Source of the DNA: Marinobacterium_E sp035458585
GTDB taxonomy: Bacteria > Pseudomonadota > Gammaproteobacteria > Pseudomonadales > Balneatricaceae
Assembly (NCBI GenBank): GCA_035458585.1
Contig: DATHZN010000068.1
Location: forward strand, 1 to 64,000
Direction of reading: 5' to 3'
DNA length: 64,000 nt
The notes below the pieces were generated by a model. It did no database searches and had not been told where the DNA came from. It saw only the letters and a list, made by a program, of their open reading frames with translations. The position numbers and the translations under genes were made by a program. Numbering within the stretch: position 1 is the first letter of the stretch; each line of letters starts with the position of its first letter. Shown here one piece after another: positions 45,613 through 54,492 of the stretch.

Positions 45613-46839
45613 ATGCAGATATCGACTCTTCCAAATCTTCGACATCTCCGGGTTTTCTCTGAAGTTGCGCAAGCAGGCAGTATTAGTCAGGCTGCTCCAC
45701 GGGTTTTTCTATCGCAGCCCGCGATGACGCAAGCAATCGCAAAATTAGAAGGACAGCTGGACACCGAGCTATTCAAACGGCTCTCATCAGGCATGTACCT
45801 TACGCCGGAGGGGAGTATCTGGCAGGAGCGGGTGGAACGGTGTCTGGAGCATTTGCGCCAGGGTTTACTGGATATACAGGGTGTACAGTCAGCAGGTCGC
45901 ATGGCGCGAGCTCAGCAACATCTGACGCAAATATCGTCTACTCAACTTCGAGCTTTAATTCTGGTCACCGATCGGCAAAATTTCTCCTTGGCTAGTCGCG
46001 AGTTGGGCATCTCTCAGTCATCCCTTCACCGCAGTGCACGTGATCTAGAGTCGATCCTGGGTCTCACCCTGTTTGAGACAACCAGTAGCGGTATCGCAGC
46101 GACACGTGCCGCACATATCTTGAGCCGCCGTGCGAAGCTTGCGATCGCTGAAATCGACCAGGGTATGGCCGAGCTCAGCGCAGTACGCAACCGTGAGCGC
46201 GGCCGGCTGCGGATTGGTTCGATGCCGCTTGCGCGCACCTCGCTTTTGCCACTAGCGATCAATCGCTTTACCGCAGGACATCCGGGCTTACAGTTAGAGT
46301 TAGTAGATGGACCTTATGAAGATCTAATCACTCATCTACTTAACGCTGATCTCGATCTGGTCGTAGGTGCGTTGAGGTCACCACCACCCACCGATTCGCT
46401 TTTACAGCGAGAGCTCATTGCTCCACCCTTGGCGATTATCGGCCGTGCTGATCATCCGCTCAGAAACGCGAGCCATTTGAATGTTGATACGCTAGCGGGC
46501 TATCCCTGGGTAGTACCTAGAGAGGGGACACCAACTCGCGAATTCTTTAACGCCCATTTTAAAGACCAGTTAAATGAGAGAGAGATGTCACTGGTGGAGA
46601 CGACGTCTCATATTCTTACTCGCGAGGTATTACTCGGTAGCGACCGTCTCACGCTGGTGTCACGGCATCAGCTTGAACATGAGATAAAGGCAGGCCAACT
46701 AGCGGTGATGCCATATGCCCTGACACACACAAGACGCTCCATTGGTTTCATGCTACGACGGGACTGGAAAGCGACAGCATCACAACAAAAATTTATCGAT
46801 ATATTGATTGATTGTGCAGCTGAATATGCAGAACTTTAA
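45613..46839 (+). CDS. LysR-type regulator with two tandem HTH domains
   Basis: A 408-residue LysR-type regulator, about 100 residues longer than usual. Two winged-HTH domains can be read in series: residues of about 8-80 (LRVFSEVAQAGSISQAAPRV, then SQPAMTQAIAKLEGQL) and about 110-185 (LRALILVTDRQNFSLASREL, then SQSSLHRSARDLESIL). They are followed by a standard substrate-binding domain (about 193-400; RLRIGSMPLARTSLLPLAIN). It is divergent from the lig operon and precedes ligC, so it most likely controls protocatechuate catabolism in response to a pathway compound. I see no frameshift or duplication at DNA level; the two HTH units are diverged. Confidence 0.88.
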   Translation: MQISTLPNLRHLRVFSEVAQAGSISQAAPRVFLSQPAMTQAIAKLEGQLDTELFKRLSSGMYLTPEGSIWQERVERCLEHLRQGLLDIQGVQSAGRMARAQQHLTQISSTQLRALILVTDRQNFSLASRELGISQSSLHRSARDLESILGLTLFETTSSGIAATRAAHILSRRAKLAIAEIDQGMAELSAVRNRERGRLRIGSMPLARTSLLPLAINRFTAGHPGLQLELVDGPYEDLITHLLNADLDLVVGALRSPPPTDSLLQRELIAPPLAIIGRADHPLRNASHLNVDTLAGYPWVVPREGTPTREFFNAHFKDQLNEREMSLVETTSHILTREVLLGSDRLTLVSRHQLEHEIKAGQLAVMPYALTHTRRSIGFMLRRDWKATASQQKFIDILIDCAAEYAEL

Positions 46840-46912
46840 AATAGATCTTTCTAATTATTGAATGTAATTTTCCCCAGTTTCAATTGTGCAGAAAAGCCCT
46901 GCGTTGCTATGG

Positions 46913-46929
46913 TGACGGTATCATCGTCA
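46913..46929 (+). promoter_or_regulatory. Small dyad in the ligC leader
   Basis: TGACG (46913-46917) and CGTCA (46925-46929) form a dyad about 20 bases before the ligC start, just ahead of its GGGAGAG ribosome-binding site. It could be a regulator half-site pair or a leader hairpin. Confidence 0.25.
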
Positions 46930-46948
46930 TCCACTAAGGGAGAGTGAA

Positions 46949-47902
46949 ATGCGAATTTGTGTTGCCGGCGCGATGGGCGCCTTTGGCCTTAAGCATCTAG
47001 ACGCACTAGCACAGATTGACGGGGTAGAAGTGACCTCGGTTGTTGGGACTAATGCTGACAAAATTGAAGCTTTTGCAAAGGAGCGGGGTATTGGTCACCA
47101 CACGGTTGATTTAGCGAAGTCTTTAGCACGAGATGATGTTGACGCGGTCATCCTAGCGACACCCACACAGATGCATGCATCACAGTCGATACTCTGTATG
47201 GAAGCGGGTAAGCATGTCATGGTCGAGATTCCGATGGCTGACAACATTGCAGACTCACGTAAGGTGGTTGAGGTACAACAGGCAACCGGGCTGGTTGCCA
47301 TGGCAGGCCACACCCGTCGCTTCAACCCAAGCCATCAATGGATCCACGCCAAGATTCTAGCGGGTGAGCTGAAGCTGCAGCAGATGGACGTACAGACCTA
47401 TTTCTTTCGTCGTACCAATAAAAATGCACTGGGGCAGCCTCGCTCATGGACTGATCATCTATTATGGCATCACGCTGCCCACACGGTAGATCTTTTCCAA
47501 TACCAAACAGGTGAGCGTGCCCACCGAGTTCAGGCGCTTGAGGGTCCCATCCACCCAGAGCTGGGAATTGCAATGGATATGAGCATCGGTATGAAAGTAC
47601 CTTCTGGCGCACTCTGCACGCTGTCACTCTCCTTCAACAACAACGGACCCTTAGGTACCTTTTTTCGTTACATTTGTGATAACGGTACCTACATCGCTCG
47701 TTACGATGACCTTTACGACGGACACGATAACAAAATTGATCTGAGTGGCGTCGCGGTCTCTAACAATGGCATCGAACTGCAAGATCGTGAGTTCATTGCA
47801 GCGATTCAAGAGGGGCGTGAACCGAACGCTTCTGTTCACCAGATTCTCGCTTGCATGGAGACGTTAAATGATCTGGAAAGCAAGCTAAAAGAGAGTGCCT
47901 AA
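46949..47902 (+). CDS. ligC: 4-carboxy-2-hydroxymuconate-6-semialdehyde dehydrogenase
   Basis: A 317-residue Gfo/Idh/MocA-type oxidoreductase. The N-terminal Rossmann motif is VAGAMGAFGLKHLDAL, and the mid-protein block MVEIPMADNIADSRKVVEVQ matches LigC/PmdC-type enzymes rather than sugar dehydrogenases. It oxidises the hemiacetal form of the ring-cleavage product to 2-pyrone-4,6-dicarboxylate with NADP. It is transcribed with or just after the regulator and away from ligAB, an arrangement that splits the pathway into two units. GGGAGAG precedes the ATG. Confidence 0.9.
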   Translation: MRICVAGAMGAFGLKHLDALAQIDGVEVTSVVGTNADKIEAFAKERGIGHHTVDLAKSLARDDVDAVILATPTQMHASQSILCMEAGKHVMVEIPMADNIADSRKVVEVQQATGLVAMAGHTRRFNPSHQWIHAKILAGELKLQQMDVQTYFFRRTNKNALGQPRSWTDHLLWHHAAHTVDLFQYQTGERAHRVQALEGPIHPELGIAMDMSIGMKVPSGALCTLSLSFNNNGPLGTFFRYICDNGTYIARYDDLYDGHDNKIDLSGVAVSNNGIELQDREFIAAIQEGREPNASVHQILACMETLNDLESKLKESA

Positions 47903-47919
47903 AAAATTAAACTTATTAT

Positions 47920-47946
47920 AAACCGTCAATTAAGACGGTTTTTTTA
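47920..47946 (+). terminator. Rho-independent terminator after ligC
   Basis: AAACCGTC (47920-47927) and GACGGTTT (47934-47941) form an 8-bp stem with an AATTAA loop, followed by a T-run. It ends the regulator-ligC unit. Confidence 0.88.
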
Positions 47947-48237
47947 TGTGGTACACAAGAATGTGCTGAATACAAACATTAACTTGTTTGACTCTGAGGT
48001 CGTGTTTGAACGGAGGGTAGAGTCTCAGAAGATCAAGCGCTTAAGAGTAAAGAAGATATGACTCTCAACCTTTGTCCCGTGGCGAGTTCTGCACTGATGA
48101 GAGGTTGCGTTTGATTGATCATCAGATCGATATTCTGAACTGCAAAACGAAGATCTGACTCGAGATGTAGATGTGCGAATACAAGCCTAATTAGTCGGCA
48201 TAATACTCTTTCAACGCAGATGTCTGGGTTGATTTGG
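47947..48237. other. Non-coding stretch between ligC and the AEC carrier gene
   Basis: About 290 bases with no supported gene. Short frames on either strand are low quality. No second terminator for the leftward carrier gene was identified. Confidence 0.4.
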
Positions 48238-49167
48238 TTATAAAAGGTAGACAAGAAAGGCGTTAAGTGTGAAGAAAGATCCGGCGGTCGTGAACACCTG
48301 AATGCTAGCGGCAGAGCGTCCCAGGCCATAATTGCTGGCAATGATGGCGTAGATGCTCAGCATCGGAGCAGCGCAGACTAGGATCATGGCACTGGCGTAT
48401 GACGCGGGGAGTGGTGCACTTAAATAGAGTACAGCCATGGCAAGAAGGGGCATTAGCAGCAGTTTGATGGCAGCGACACTGAGAATAGCTCCAAGATCAC
48501 CACGAACGGCATTGCCAACCAGCGAGCCACCGATATAAACAAGAGCCGCCGGCGCTGCTGCTTTGGCAAGCATGTCGAGCGTAGCCTGCAAAGCAGTTGG
48601 GGCCGCCATATCCATGCTCGAAACTAGCCAACCCACCGCGACCGAGATAAGCATAGGGTTTGTAATTATACGCCTACCGATTTGATAGAGACGCTTGGGT
48701 AGGGAGCGGGCGCTGACCGAGCTGATATCCGCGAACAGTAGTGCCAGAGGTATGATCAGCGCGTTTTCAACCAGCACACACATCACCAGTACCTGTACCG
48801 CGATATCTGGCATCACCTGCAGCAGTACAGGAAAACCAACAAACATTGAGTTAGGAATCGATCCCCCAAGTGCAAAAATACTGGCATCTGTCGATCTGCG
48901 ACCCAATAGTAGATAAGTGATTAAATACCCGAGTATCAGCGTACCAAAAGCGATCATGGCATAGCTTTGTAGAAACTCAGGCACAAAAACTGGGCGCGCT
49001 TGGTCGCGTAAAAAGTTGCTCAAAATAACACCTGGCACACAGAAATAGAGGACGAATCGTGCAACACCACCCAGAAGACTCGTTGGCAATAAGCCTGTCT
49101 TTGCAGCCAGATATCCGAGAATAATAAGTGTGAATAGTGGTGCTGTTACATTGAGAACGTTTAACAT
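48238..49167 (-). CDS. AEC-family (auxin efflux carrier-like) transporter
   Basis: A 309-residue membrane protein of the AEC family with about ten hydrophobic helices, starting VTAPLFTLIILGYLAAKTGL and carrying the family motif region GGSIPNSMFVGFPVL (about 101-115). Members carry small organic anions such as malonate or malate, or export metabolites. It is convergent with ligC. Transport of a dicarboxylate or aromatic acid connected to the lig pathway is conceivable but is inference from position only. Confidence 0.88.
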   Translation of the reverse strand: MLNVLNVTAPLFTLIILGYLAAKTGLLPTSLLGGVARFVLYFCVPGVILSNFLRDQARPVFVPEFLQSYAMIAFGTLILGYLITYLLLGRRSTDASIFALGGSIPNSMFVGFPVLLQVMPDIAVQVLVMCVLVENALIIPLALLFADISSVSARSLPKRLYQIGRRIITNPMLISVAVGWLVSSMDMAAPTALQATLDMLAKAAAPAALVYIGGSLVGNAVRGDLGAILSVAAIKLLLMPLLAMAVLYLSAPLPASYASAMILVCAAPMLSIYAIIASNYGLGRSAASIQVFTTAGSFFTLNAFLVYLL

Positions 49168-49333
49168 GAGGTAGGCAAGCCAGACGAAATACCCGTCAAG
49201 TCTAAACGCTCCTTTGCGGTTTACCTAGAGGAACAGGAAGTATGCATTCCTTTGGCATAAATGTCCTATATGGTCGAAATGCCACGCAATGTGTATAGTG
49301 ATTATCCAGTAAATACCTGAACCTATTTGGCGA

Positions 49334-51151
49334 ATGCGCAACATCCTCTTTTCACAATCAGATCTTGGGCAGCTTAGGCGGCACTTGGTTAATTCCGCTT
49401 TTAGCTTCCTCGCCTGGGTATTACCTTTTATAACCGCGCTCTCTGTAGCTCGCATCCCTCTTATCGGTTTTAAACCAGTCATGCTGGCAACCGCTTTAGC
49501 AGCCTTGGGTGCGCTCTTAGTCTATCGCCAGCGACACCGTATTAGTACGCCAGTTAAGCTTTGGATACTGGTCACCGTCTCCACTATTGTAGCGGTGCAA
49601 GGTTATCTTAGTTTCTTTGATGCCCCACGAGTGTTACTCATCATGACGCTATCGGTGCTCATTGTAAGCTGCGGTGCCCCATTGAAAGTCTCCATTGGTT
49701 ATGGCCTCTTTGCCGCCACCTTACCTCTGCTGCTGATCTCCTTTACTGCTAGCGAGGGGTCTACTCTATCGGAGATCATCACCTCTCTGCCTGGCGTAAG
49801 CTTGGCGTTGATCTCCTTTTTAATGATGAGCTACTTGATTAGCCACAAGCTCTTTTCCCATATGTTAAGACAAAGCCAGAGCGAGTATTACGCCATCCGA
49901 ACTGATAACAGCACAGGCGGATTAAATGAGTTGGCGATTCGGGAGCAGATAGATCAACTGTTGGCAGACGAAGGCGCACCGGTTATCCGTGTCTATCTAT
50001 TGCACTTGAGCGAAATTGCTATTGGCAATAACCAGTACACTGAGCAGGAGAGGAATCTGATCTGCACCTATCTGAGTGCGACTTTGACGCGCACTTTACC
50101 CAACAACACAGTGCATGGTCGTTCAGGTGACGGGCACTTTCTGGTGGTTGCACCGCGGGCGGAGTGGACTCAAACCGAATCGGCGCTTCGTCTCCTTAAA
50201 GAACAAAAGGTGGGTGTAGGCGGTAAAATGCAACTGCTCGATCCTGTTGTGGTCACTACAGATGCGCCGAGTGACGGTGAACGCTCGGAAAGATTGTTGG
50301 ATAATTTGAGCCGGGTACTGGTCAGAGCCTTGCGAGATAAACTCGCTTTTGCCCGGTTTCTCCCGATTGATAAAGCGTTACTGGACAATGAGTATCTCTT
50401 TGTCGGTGAGCTTAATCAGGCGATGACTGTGGGAGATCTGCAACTCTTTCTGCAACCAAAGGTCAATTTCGGAGATAGCTCAAGGATTGTTGGTGCTGAA
50501 GCACTCATACGATGGGACCACCCTGCGCAGGGGCTATTGTCTCCCGGTGCTTTTCTGCAGCAAATAGAGAACTCTAACTCCCGCACCGCTTTTGCACAGT
50601 TTGTTATCAGGCAGTCTGGCTTGGCACTGAATCGGATACAGGCATTCACCCCTGATTTCGAACTCTCATTCAATCTTAGTGCTTATGACCTGCAAGACCT
50701 CCATGTGTTGGCCGAGCTTCAGCGTGTGATGAGGGATTACAACTTTCCTAAAAATACGCTGCAGATCGAAATCAATGAATCGCAGACCTCAGTGCACATT
50801 GAGTTTCTCTCGCGTTCAATTAACGCTGTTAGGGAGCTAGGTTACTCAATCTCTCTGGATGACTTCGGCACGGGAATGAGTTCACTCGCCTATTTTAGTG
50901 AATTGCCCGTTGACGTTGTTAAGATTGATCAGGCCTTTCTGAAACATATTGAGACCAGTGAGTCTGCCAGACACGTCGTGCGTTCGTTAGTAGGGCTCTG
51001 TAAGGGCCTTAACCGAACAGTGGTTGTGGAGGGTGTGGAGACATCAGTACAGGCGAAGAAACTCTCTGAGTTGGGATGTAATTTGATGCAAGGCTATTTT
51101 TTTGGAAAGCCTCTCTCAGTCCAAGAGTTTGTAGAGCGGATCGGATCGTAG
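49334..51151 (+). CDS. Membrane cyclic di-GMP phosphodiesterase with degenerate GGDEF and EAL domains
   Basis: A 605-residue protein with about six N-terminal membrane helices (about 22-175), a degenerate GGDEF domain (about 190-345, where the signature reads RSGDGHF), and an EAL domain (about 355-603). Catalytic EAL residues appear present: EAL (389-391), N447 in FNLSA, IEINES, LDDFGTG (508-514), K530 and E567 in EGVE. It is thus a probable phosphodiesterase with an inactive or GTP-sensing GGDEF part. The membrane region resembles an integral sensor, but I cannot name it. It is monocistronic, and its ATG at 49334 has little Shine-Dalgarno support. Confidence 0.88.
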   Translation: MRNILFSQSDLGQLRRHLVNSAFSFLAWVLPFITALSVARIPLIGFKPVMLATALAALGALLVYRQRHRISTPVKLWILVTVSTIVAVQGYLSFFDAPRVLLIMTLSVLIVSCGAPLKVSIGYGLFAATLPLLLISFTASEGSTLSEIITSLPGVSLALISFLMMSYLISHKLFSHMLRQSQSEYYAIRTDNSTGGLNELAIREQIDQLLADEGAPVIRVYLLHLSEIAIGNNQYTEQERNLICTYLSATLTRTLPNNTVHGRSGDGHFLVVAPRAEWTQTESALRLLKEQKVGVGGKMQLLDPVVVTTDAPSDGERSERLLDNLSRVLVRALRDKLAFARFLPIDKALLDNEYLFVGELNQAMTVGDLQLFLQPKVNFGDSSRIVGAEALIRWDHPAQGLLSPGAFLQQIENSNSRTAFAQFVIRQSGLALNRIQAFTPDFELSFNLSAYDLQDLHVLAELQRVMRDYNFPKNTLQIEINESQTSVHIEFLSRSINAVRELGYSISLDDFGTGMSSLAYFSELPVDVVKIDQAFLKHIETSESARHVVRSLVGLCKGLNRTVVVEGVETSVQAKKLSELGCNLMQGYFFGKPLSVQEFVERIGS

Positions 51152-51219
51152 CGCAGGTAGATGAGTTGCAGGATGAACTGAGCTAGACTTGCTGTACTGT
51201 TACTCGATGGAGATTAACG

Positions 51220-52248
51220 ATGTCTTACCAGCCCGCCCAAAATCGCTACGAAAACATGGTGTATCGCTTCACAGGTCGATCAGGTCTTAAGCTCCCCGCC
51301 ATCAGTCTGGGCCTATGGCACAATTTCGGTGAGGATAGACCGCACCAGACCAAACGCGAAATTTGCCGCAAAGCATTCGACCTGGGCATTACCCACTTTG
51401 ATCTAGCTAATAACTACGGACCGCCTCCCGGCAGTGCCGAAACCGCCTTTGGGGAAATTTTGCGTACCGACTTCCGTGGCTACCGAGATGAATTGATTAT
51501 ATCGTCAAAGGCCGGATACGACATGTGGCCAGGCCCCTATGGCGAGTGGGGAAGTCGAAAATATCTGATCGCCTCCTGTGACCAGTCCCTCAAACGCATG
51601 GGGCTGGACTATGTGGATATCTTCTACTCACACCGTTTTGATCCAAACACCCCACTCGAAGAGACCATGGGAGCGCTCGACCAGATAGTGCGCGCAGGCA
51701 AAGCGCTCTACGTTGGTATATCATCATACAATTCTGAACGAACGCGCCAAGCGGTGTCGATCTTGAAGGAGCTGGGAACACCCTGCCTGATCCACCAACC
51801 GAGCTACAATATGCTCAACCGCTGGGTTGAAGAGGATGGGCTGAAACAGACGCTGGTATCCTTGGGGGTCGGTGCTATCGCTTTTACCCCTTTGGCTCAA
51901 GGGCTTTTGACTAACAAATACCTTAACGGGGTGCCAGAGGGTAGTCGTGCGACTCAAGCTAAGTCTCTGGATTTAAATACGGTCACCCCCGAAGTTATTG
52001 CCAATCTCAATCAGTTAAACCAGTTGGCTCTGGCGAGGGGGCAGACGCTCGCGCAAATGGCCATTGCATGGGTGTTACGCGATGAGGCAATTACCACTGC
52101 GCTGATCGGAGCATCCTCCGCGCAACAGGTAGAGGATTGTGTTGGCGCAGTAGCAAAACTCAGTTTTACGTCAGAAGAACTCAGTGCCATCGACCAATAC
52201 GCTTACGATGTCGGTATCAACCTCTGGGCGCAATCCTCCACGGCGTAA
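51220..52248 (+). CDS. yghZ: Aldo/keto reductase, L-glyceraldehyde-3-phosphate reductase type
   Basis: A 342-residue aldo/keto reductase of the YghZ/GPR type (AKR14-like). The catalytic aspartate and tyrosine are in THFDLANNYGPPPGSAE, the lysine in IISSKAGYDMWPGPYGEWGS, and the histidine in IFYSHRFDPNTPLEE. YghZ reduces L-glyceraldehyde 3-phosphate and detoxifies methylglyoxal using NADPH. It lies before the alpha-glucan operon but is separated from it by a hairpin. Confidence 0.92.
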   Translation: MSYQPAQNRYENMVYRFTGRSGLKLPAISLGLWHNFGEDRPHQTKREICRKAFDLGITHFDLANNYGPPPGSAETAFGEILRTDFRGYRDELIISSKAGYDMWPGPYGEWGSRKYLIASCDQSLKRMGLDYVDIFYSHRFDPNTPLEETMGALDQIVRAGKALYVGISSYNSERTRQAVSILKELGTPCLIHQPSYNMLNRWVEEDGLKQTLVSLGVGAIAFTPLAQGLLTNKYLNGVPEGSRATQAKSLDLNTVTPEVIANLNQLNQLALARGQTLAQMAIAWVLRDEAITTALIGASSAQQVEDCVGAVAKLSFTSEELSAIDQYAYDVGINLWAQSSTA

Positions 52249-52291
52249 CAGCTCGCAATTAACCCCTATGAATTGAGGGTAGAAATCCGTT

Positions 52292-52316
52292 GGGCCCCGG
52301 CTAAAAGCTGGGGCCT
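52292..52316 (+). terminator. Stem-loop after the aldo/keto reductase gene
   Basis: GGGCCCCGGCT (52292-52302) pairs with AGCTGGGGCCT (52306-52316) with two G-U wobbles around an AAA loop. It is very stable, but the downstream sequence is only partly T-rich. Confidence 0.55.
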
Positions 52317-52506
52317 AATGGTTTATAGTTCTTTTAAGTTGATTTGCTTAGGCCTCAAGGAGAGCACCGCTTAACTCATACTTAAATAGCTTAATCGTTA
52401 AAGATTTTCTGATACTTTTCTCGTCAATTTTAAGTTTTGCGTGACTAAATCGATTAAGAATACTACCCTGAGCCAATTGTGTATTAGGTCAGCCAGAGTG
52501 GTGGAA

Positions 52507-54414
52507 ATGGATAGAGTTTTTGAAGCGAATAAGACGCTCGCGCGACTTATGCCGGTATTAAATGCTAAACGCTGGGTGCACAAAGAGGCAAAAATCGCTT
52601 TTAAGCAGAATCTAGAGGAGCATTTCCAGAGGCTTTTCGACCCTTTAGTGGAGCTCTATGGTCATCATTATGATTTATATTTCCACCTCGACAGACTCTT
52701 ACGCCAACTGGCTGCACATTATGATGCTCAATATGGTCAGCAAAGGGCGAATATGGACCCCTTTTGGTTTCACTCAGAGAAGAACCTTGGCATCGCAGTT
52801 TACGTCGATCTGTTCGCTGGCGATCTAATCAAACTTAGAGATCGGATCCCTTACCTGAAATCCCTTGGCGTCAATTACCTGCATCTCATGCCACTCTATC
52901 TTGCACCCGAGGGCGACAGCGATGGGGGCTATGCGGTCTCTGACTATCGGCAGGTCAACCCCAAACTTGGTACCAACGAGGATCTTAAATTACTGGCTGA
53001 GGCGCTGCATGCCGAGGATATGCGGCTTGTGTTAGATTTTGTCTTCAATCACACCTCTGATGAGCATAGCTGGGCAGCATCGGCCAAGGCGGGTGATCGT
53101 CGCTATCAGGACTACTACTACCTTGTCTCTGATGAGCGCGAGGTGGCAGAGTACAACAGCACGGTGCGTGAAATTTTTCCGACGGTAAGGCGTGGGTCAT
53201 TTACTTGGGTCAATGAGGTTGACGCCTGGGTATGGACGACTTTTAACTCATTCCAGTGGGACTTGAACTACGCAAATCCGGAGGTATTTGTCGCCATCGC
53301 TGATGAGATGCTGCATCTGGCCAGTCTTGGTTGTGACGTACTACGTCTGGACGCGTTGGCCTTTATTTGGAAACAGAGAGGTACAGTGTGTGAAAGTCTG
53401 CCGCAGGCGCATACGCTTATAAAGGCCTTTAACGCCTGTCTACGCATAAGTGCACCGCACGTGCTGTTTAAGTCTGAGGCGATTGTTCATCCTGATGAGG
53501 TAAATAAGTATATTGGATTGGATGAGTGCCAGCTCTCTTACAATCCACTCATGATGGCCCTGATGTGGGAGAGTCTGGCGACACGAGAGACGAAGCTCTT
53601 AACGGCCTCACTCAAACGTAGCTTCCAGATCCCGCAGCATACCCGTTGGGTTAACTATATTCGGTGTCATGACGACATCGGTTGGACCTGGGATGATCAA
53701 CTGGCTGCGCAGTTGGGTATCAATAGCGCTGATCATCGTCTGTTTTTGAATCGCTTTTACACGGGCCAATTCGATGGTAGTTTCGCTCGTGGGGTCCCAT
53801 TCCAGGAGAACCCCGCTAACGGCGACTGCAGGGTCTGTGGTACGCTCGCCTCACTAGCCGGCCTGGAACAGGCCGTCGACCTTGACGACAACGACGCATT
53901 AGTACTGGCGTTGAGGCGGATCCAATTGCTCAACGCATTAAATCTCAGCATAACAGGCATTCCCTTGCTCTATCAGGGTGATGATCTGGGTGTCTTTAAC
54001 GATAATAGCTACCTCGAGGATCCCCATAAACGCAGTGATGCGCGCTGGGTTAATCGCAAAATGCTTAATTCTGATGACTTTGCCCGTGGCGACAAAGTAT
54101 CCACAGTTCAGGGGAGAGTAGCGGCATCCTTGCGACAAATGATTAGAATCAGACAGGCTAATCCTGTTTTTGGCGCCAGCCAGACTGAGATTTTAGAGAC
54201 TTACAACCCACATGCCTTTGCCTTTGCTCGGATTGGTGAGCAACGATTGTTGGTGCTGGCCAACTTCAGTGAGCACAGATTAGAGATTCCGGGTTCGATT
54301 CTGCAGATCTTGGCGAGCCGGCAAATAACCGATCTTTTGACTGGGGATGCCTTGGGGACTGACAAGTCAATCGAGCTCAGTGCTTATCAGGTAATCTGGG
54401 CACTATCGCACTAA
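52507..54414 (+). CDS. Amylosucrase (GH13)
   Basis: A 635-residue glycoside hydrolase family 13 glucosyltransferase that transfers glucose from sucrose onto alpha-1,4-glucan, releasing fructose. It closely follows Neisseria amylosucrase as I remember it: GVNYLHLMPLYLAPEGDSDG, the nucleophile aspartate in LRLDALAFIWKQ, the acid/base glutamate in FKSEAIVHPDEV, and the third carboxylate in RCHDDIGWTWDD. The acidic residue after GDS and the arginine in SDARWVNRK match the sucrose-pocket salt bridge. I chose the ATG at 52507 because it gives nearly the Neisseria length; GTG codons at 52501 and 52441 remain possible. It heads the glg operon. Confidence 0.9.
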   Translation: MDRVFEANKTLARLMPVLNAKRWVHKEAKIAFKQNLEEHFQRLFDPLVELYGHHYDLYFHLDRLLRQLAAHYDAQYGQQRANMDPFWFHSEKNLGIAVYVDLFAGDLIKLRDRIPYLKSLGVNYLHLMPLYLAPEGDSDGGYAVSDYRQVNPKLGTNEDLKLLAEALHAEDMRLVLDFVFNHTSDEHSWAASAKAGDRRYQDYYYLVSDEREVAEYNSTVREIFPTVRRGSFTWVNEVDAWVWTTFNSFQWDLNYANPEVFVAIADEMLHLASLGCDVLRLDALAFIWKQRGTVCESLPQAHTLIKAFNACLRISAPHVLFKSEAIVHPDEVNKYIGLDECQLSYNPLMMALMWESLATRETKLLTASLKRSFQIPQHTRWVNYIRCHDDIGWTWDDQLAAQLGINSADHRLFLNRFYTGQFDGSFARGVPFQENPANGDCRVCGTLASLAGLEQAVDLDDNDALVLALRRIQLLNALNLSITGIPLLYQGDDLGVFNDNSYLEDPHKRSDARWVNRKMLNSDDFARGDKVSTVQGRVAASLRQMIRIRQANPVFGASQTEILETYNPHAFAFARIGEQRLLVLANFSEHRLEIPGSILQILASRQITDLLTGDALGTDKSIELSAYQVIWALSH

Positions 54415-54492
54415 CAGGCGCAGTTTTTGCAAGTTTGCTTTCAGCTGTAGAGTAACTCTTACCCTGACGCCAAGCCAATCTGAGGAGACGCA

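Noticed and set aside
40645..47902. The lig cluster as a recently transferred island
   Set aside because: No integrase, transposase, tRNA junction, direct repeats or obvious change in base composition was seen at its borders; it cannot be supported from this sequence alone.
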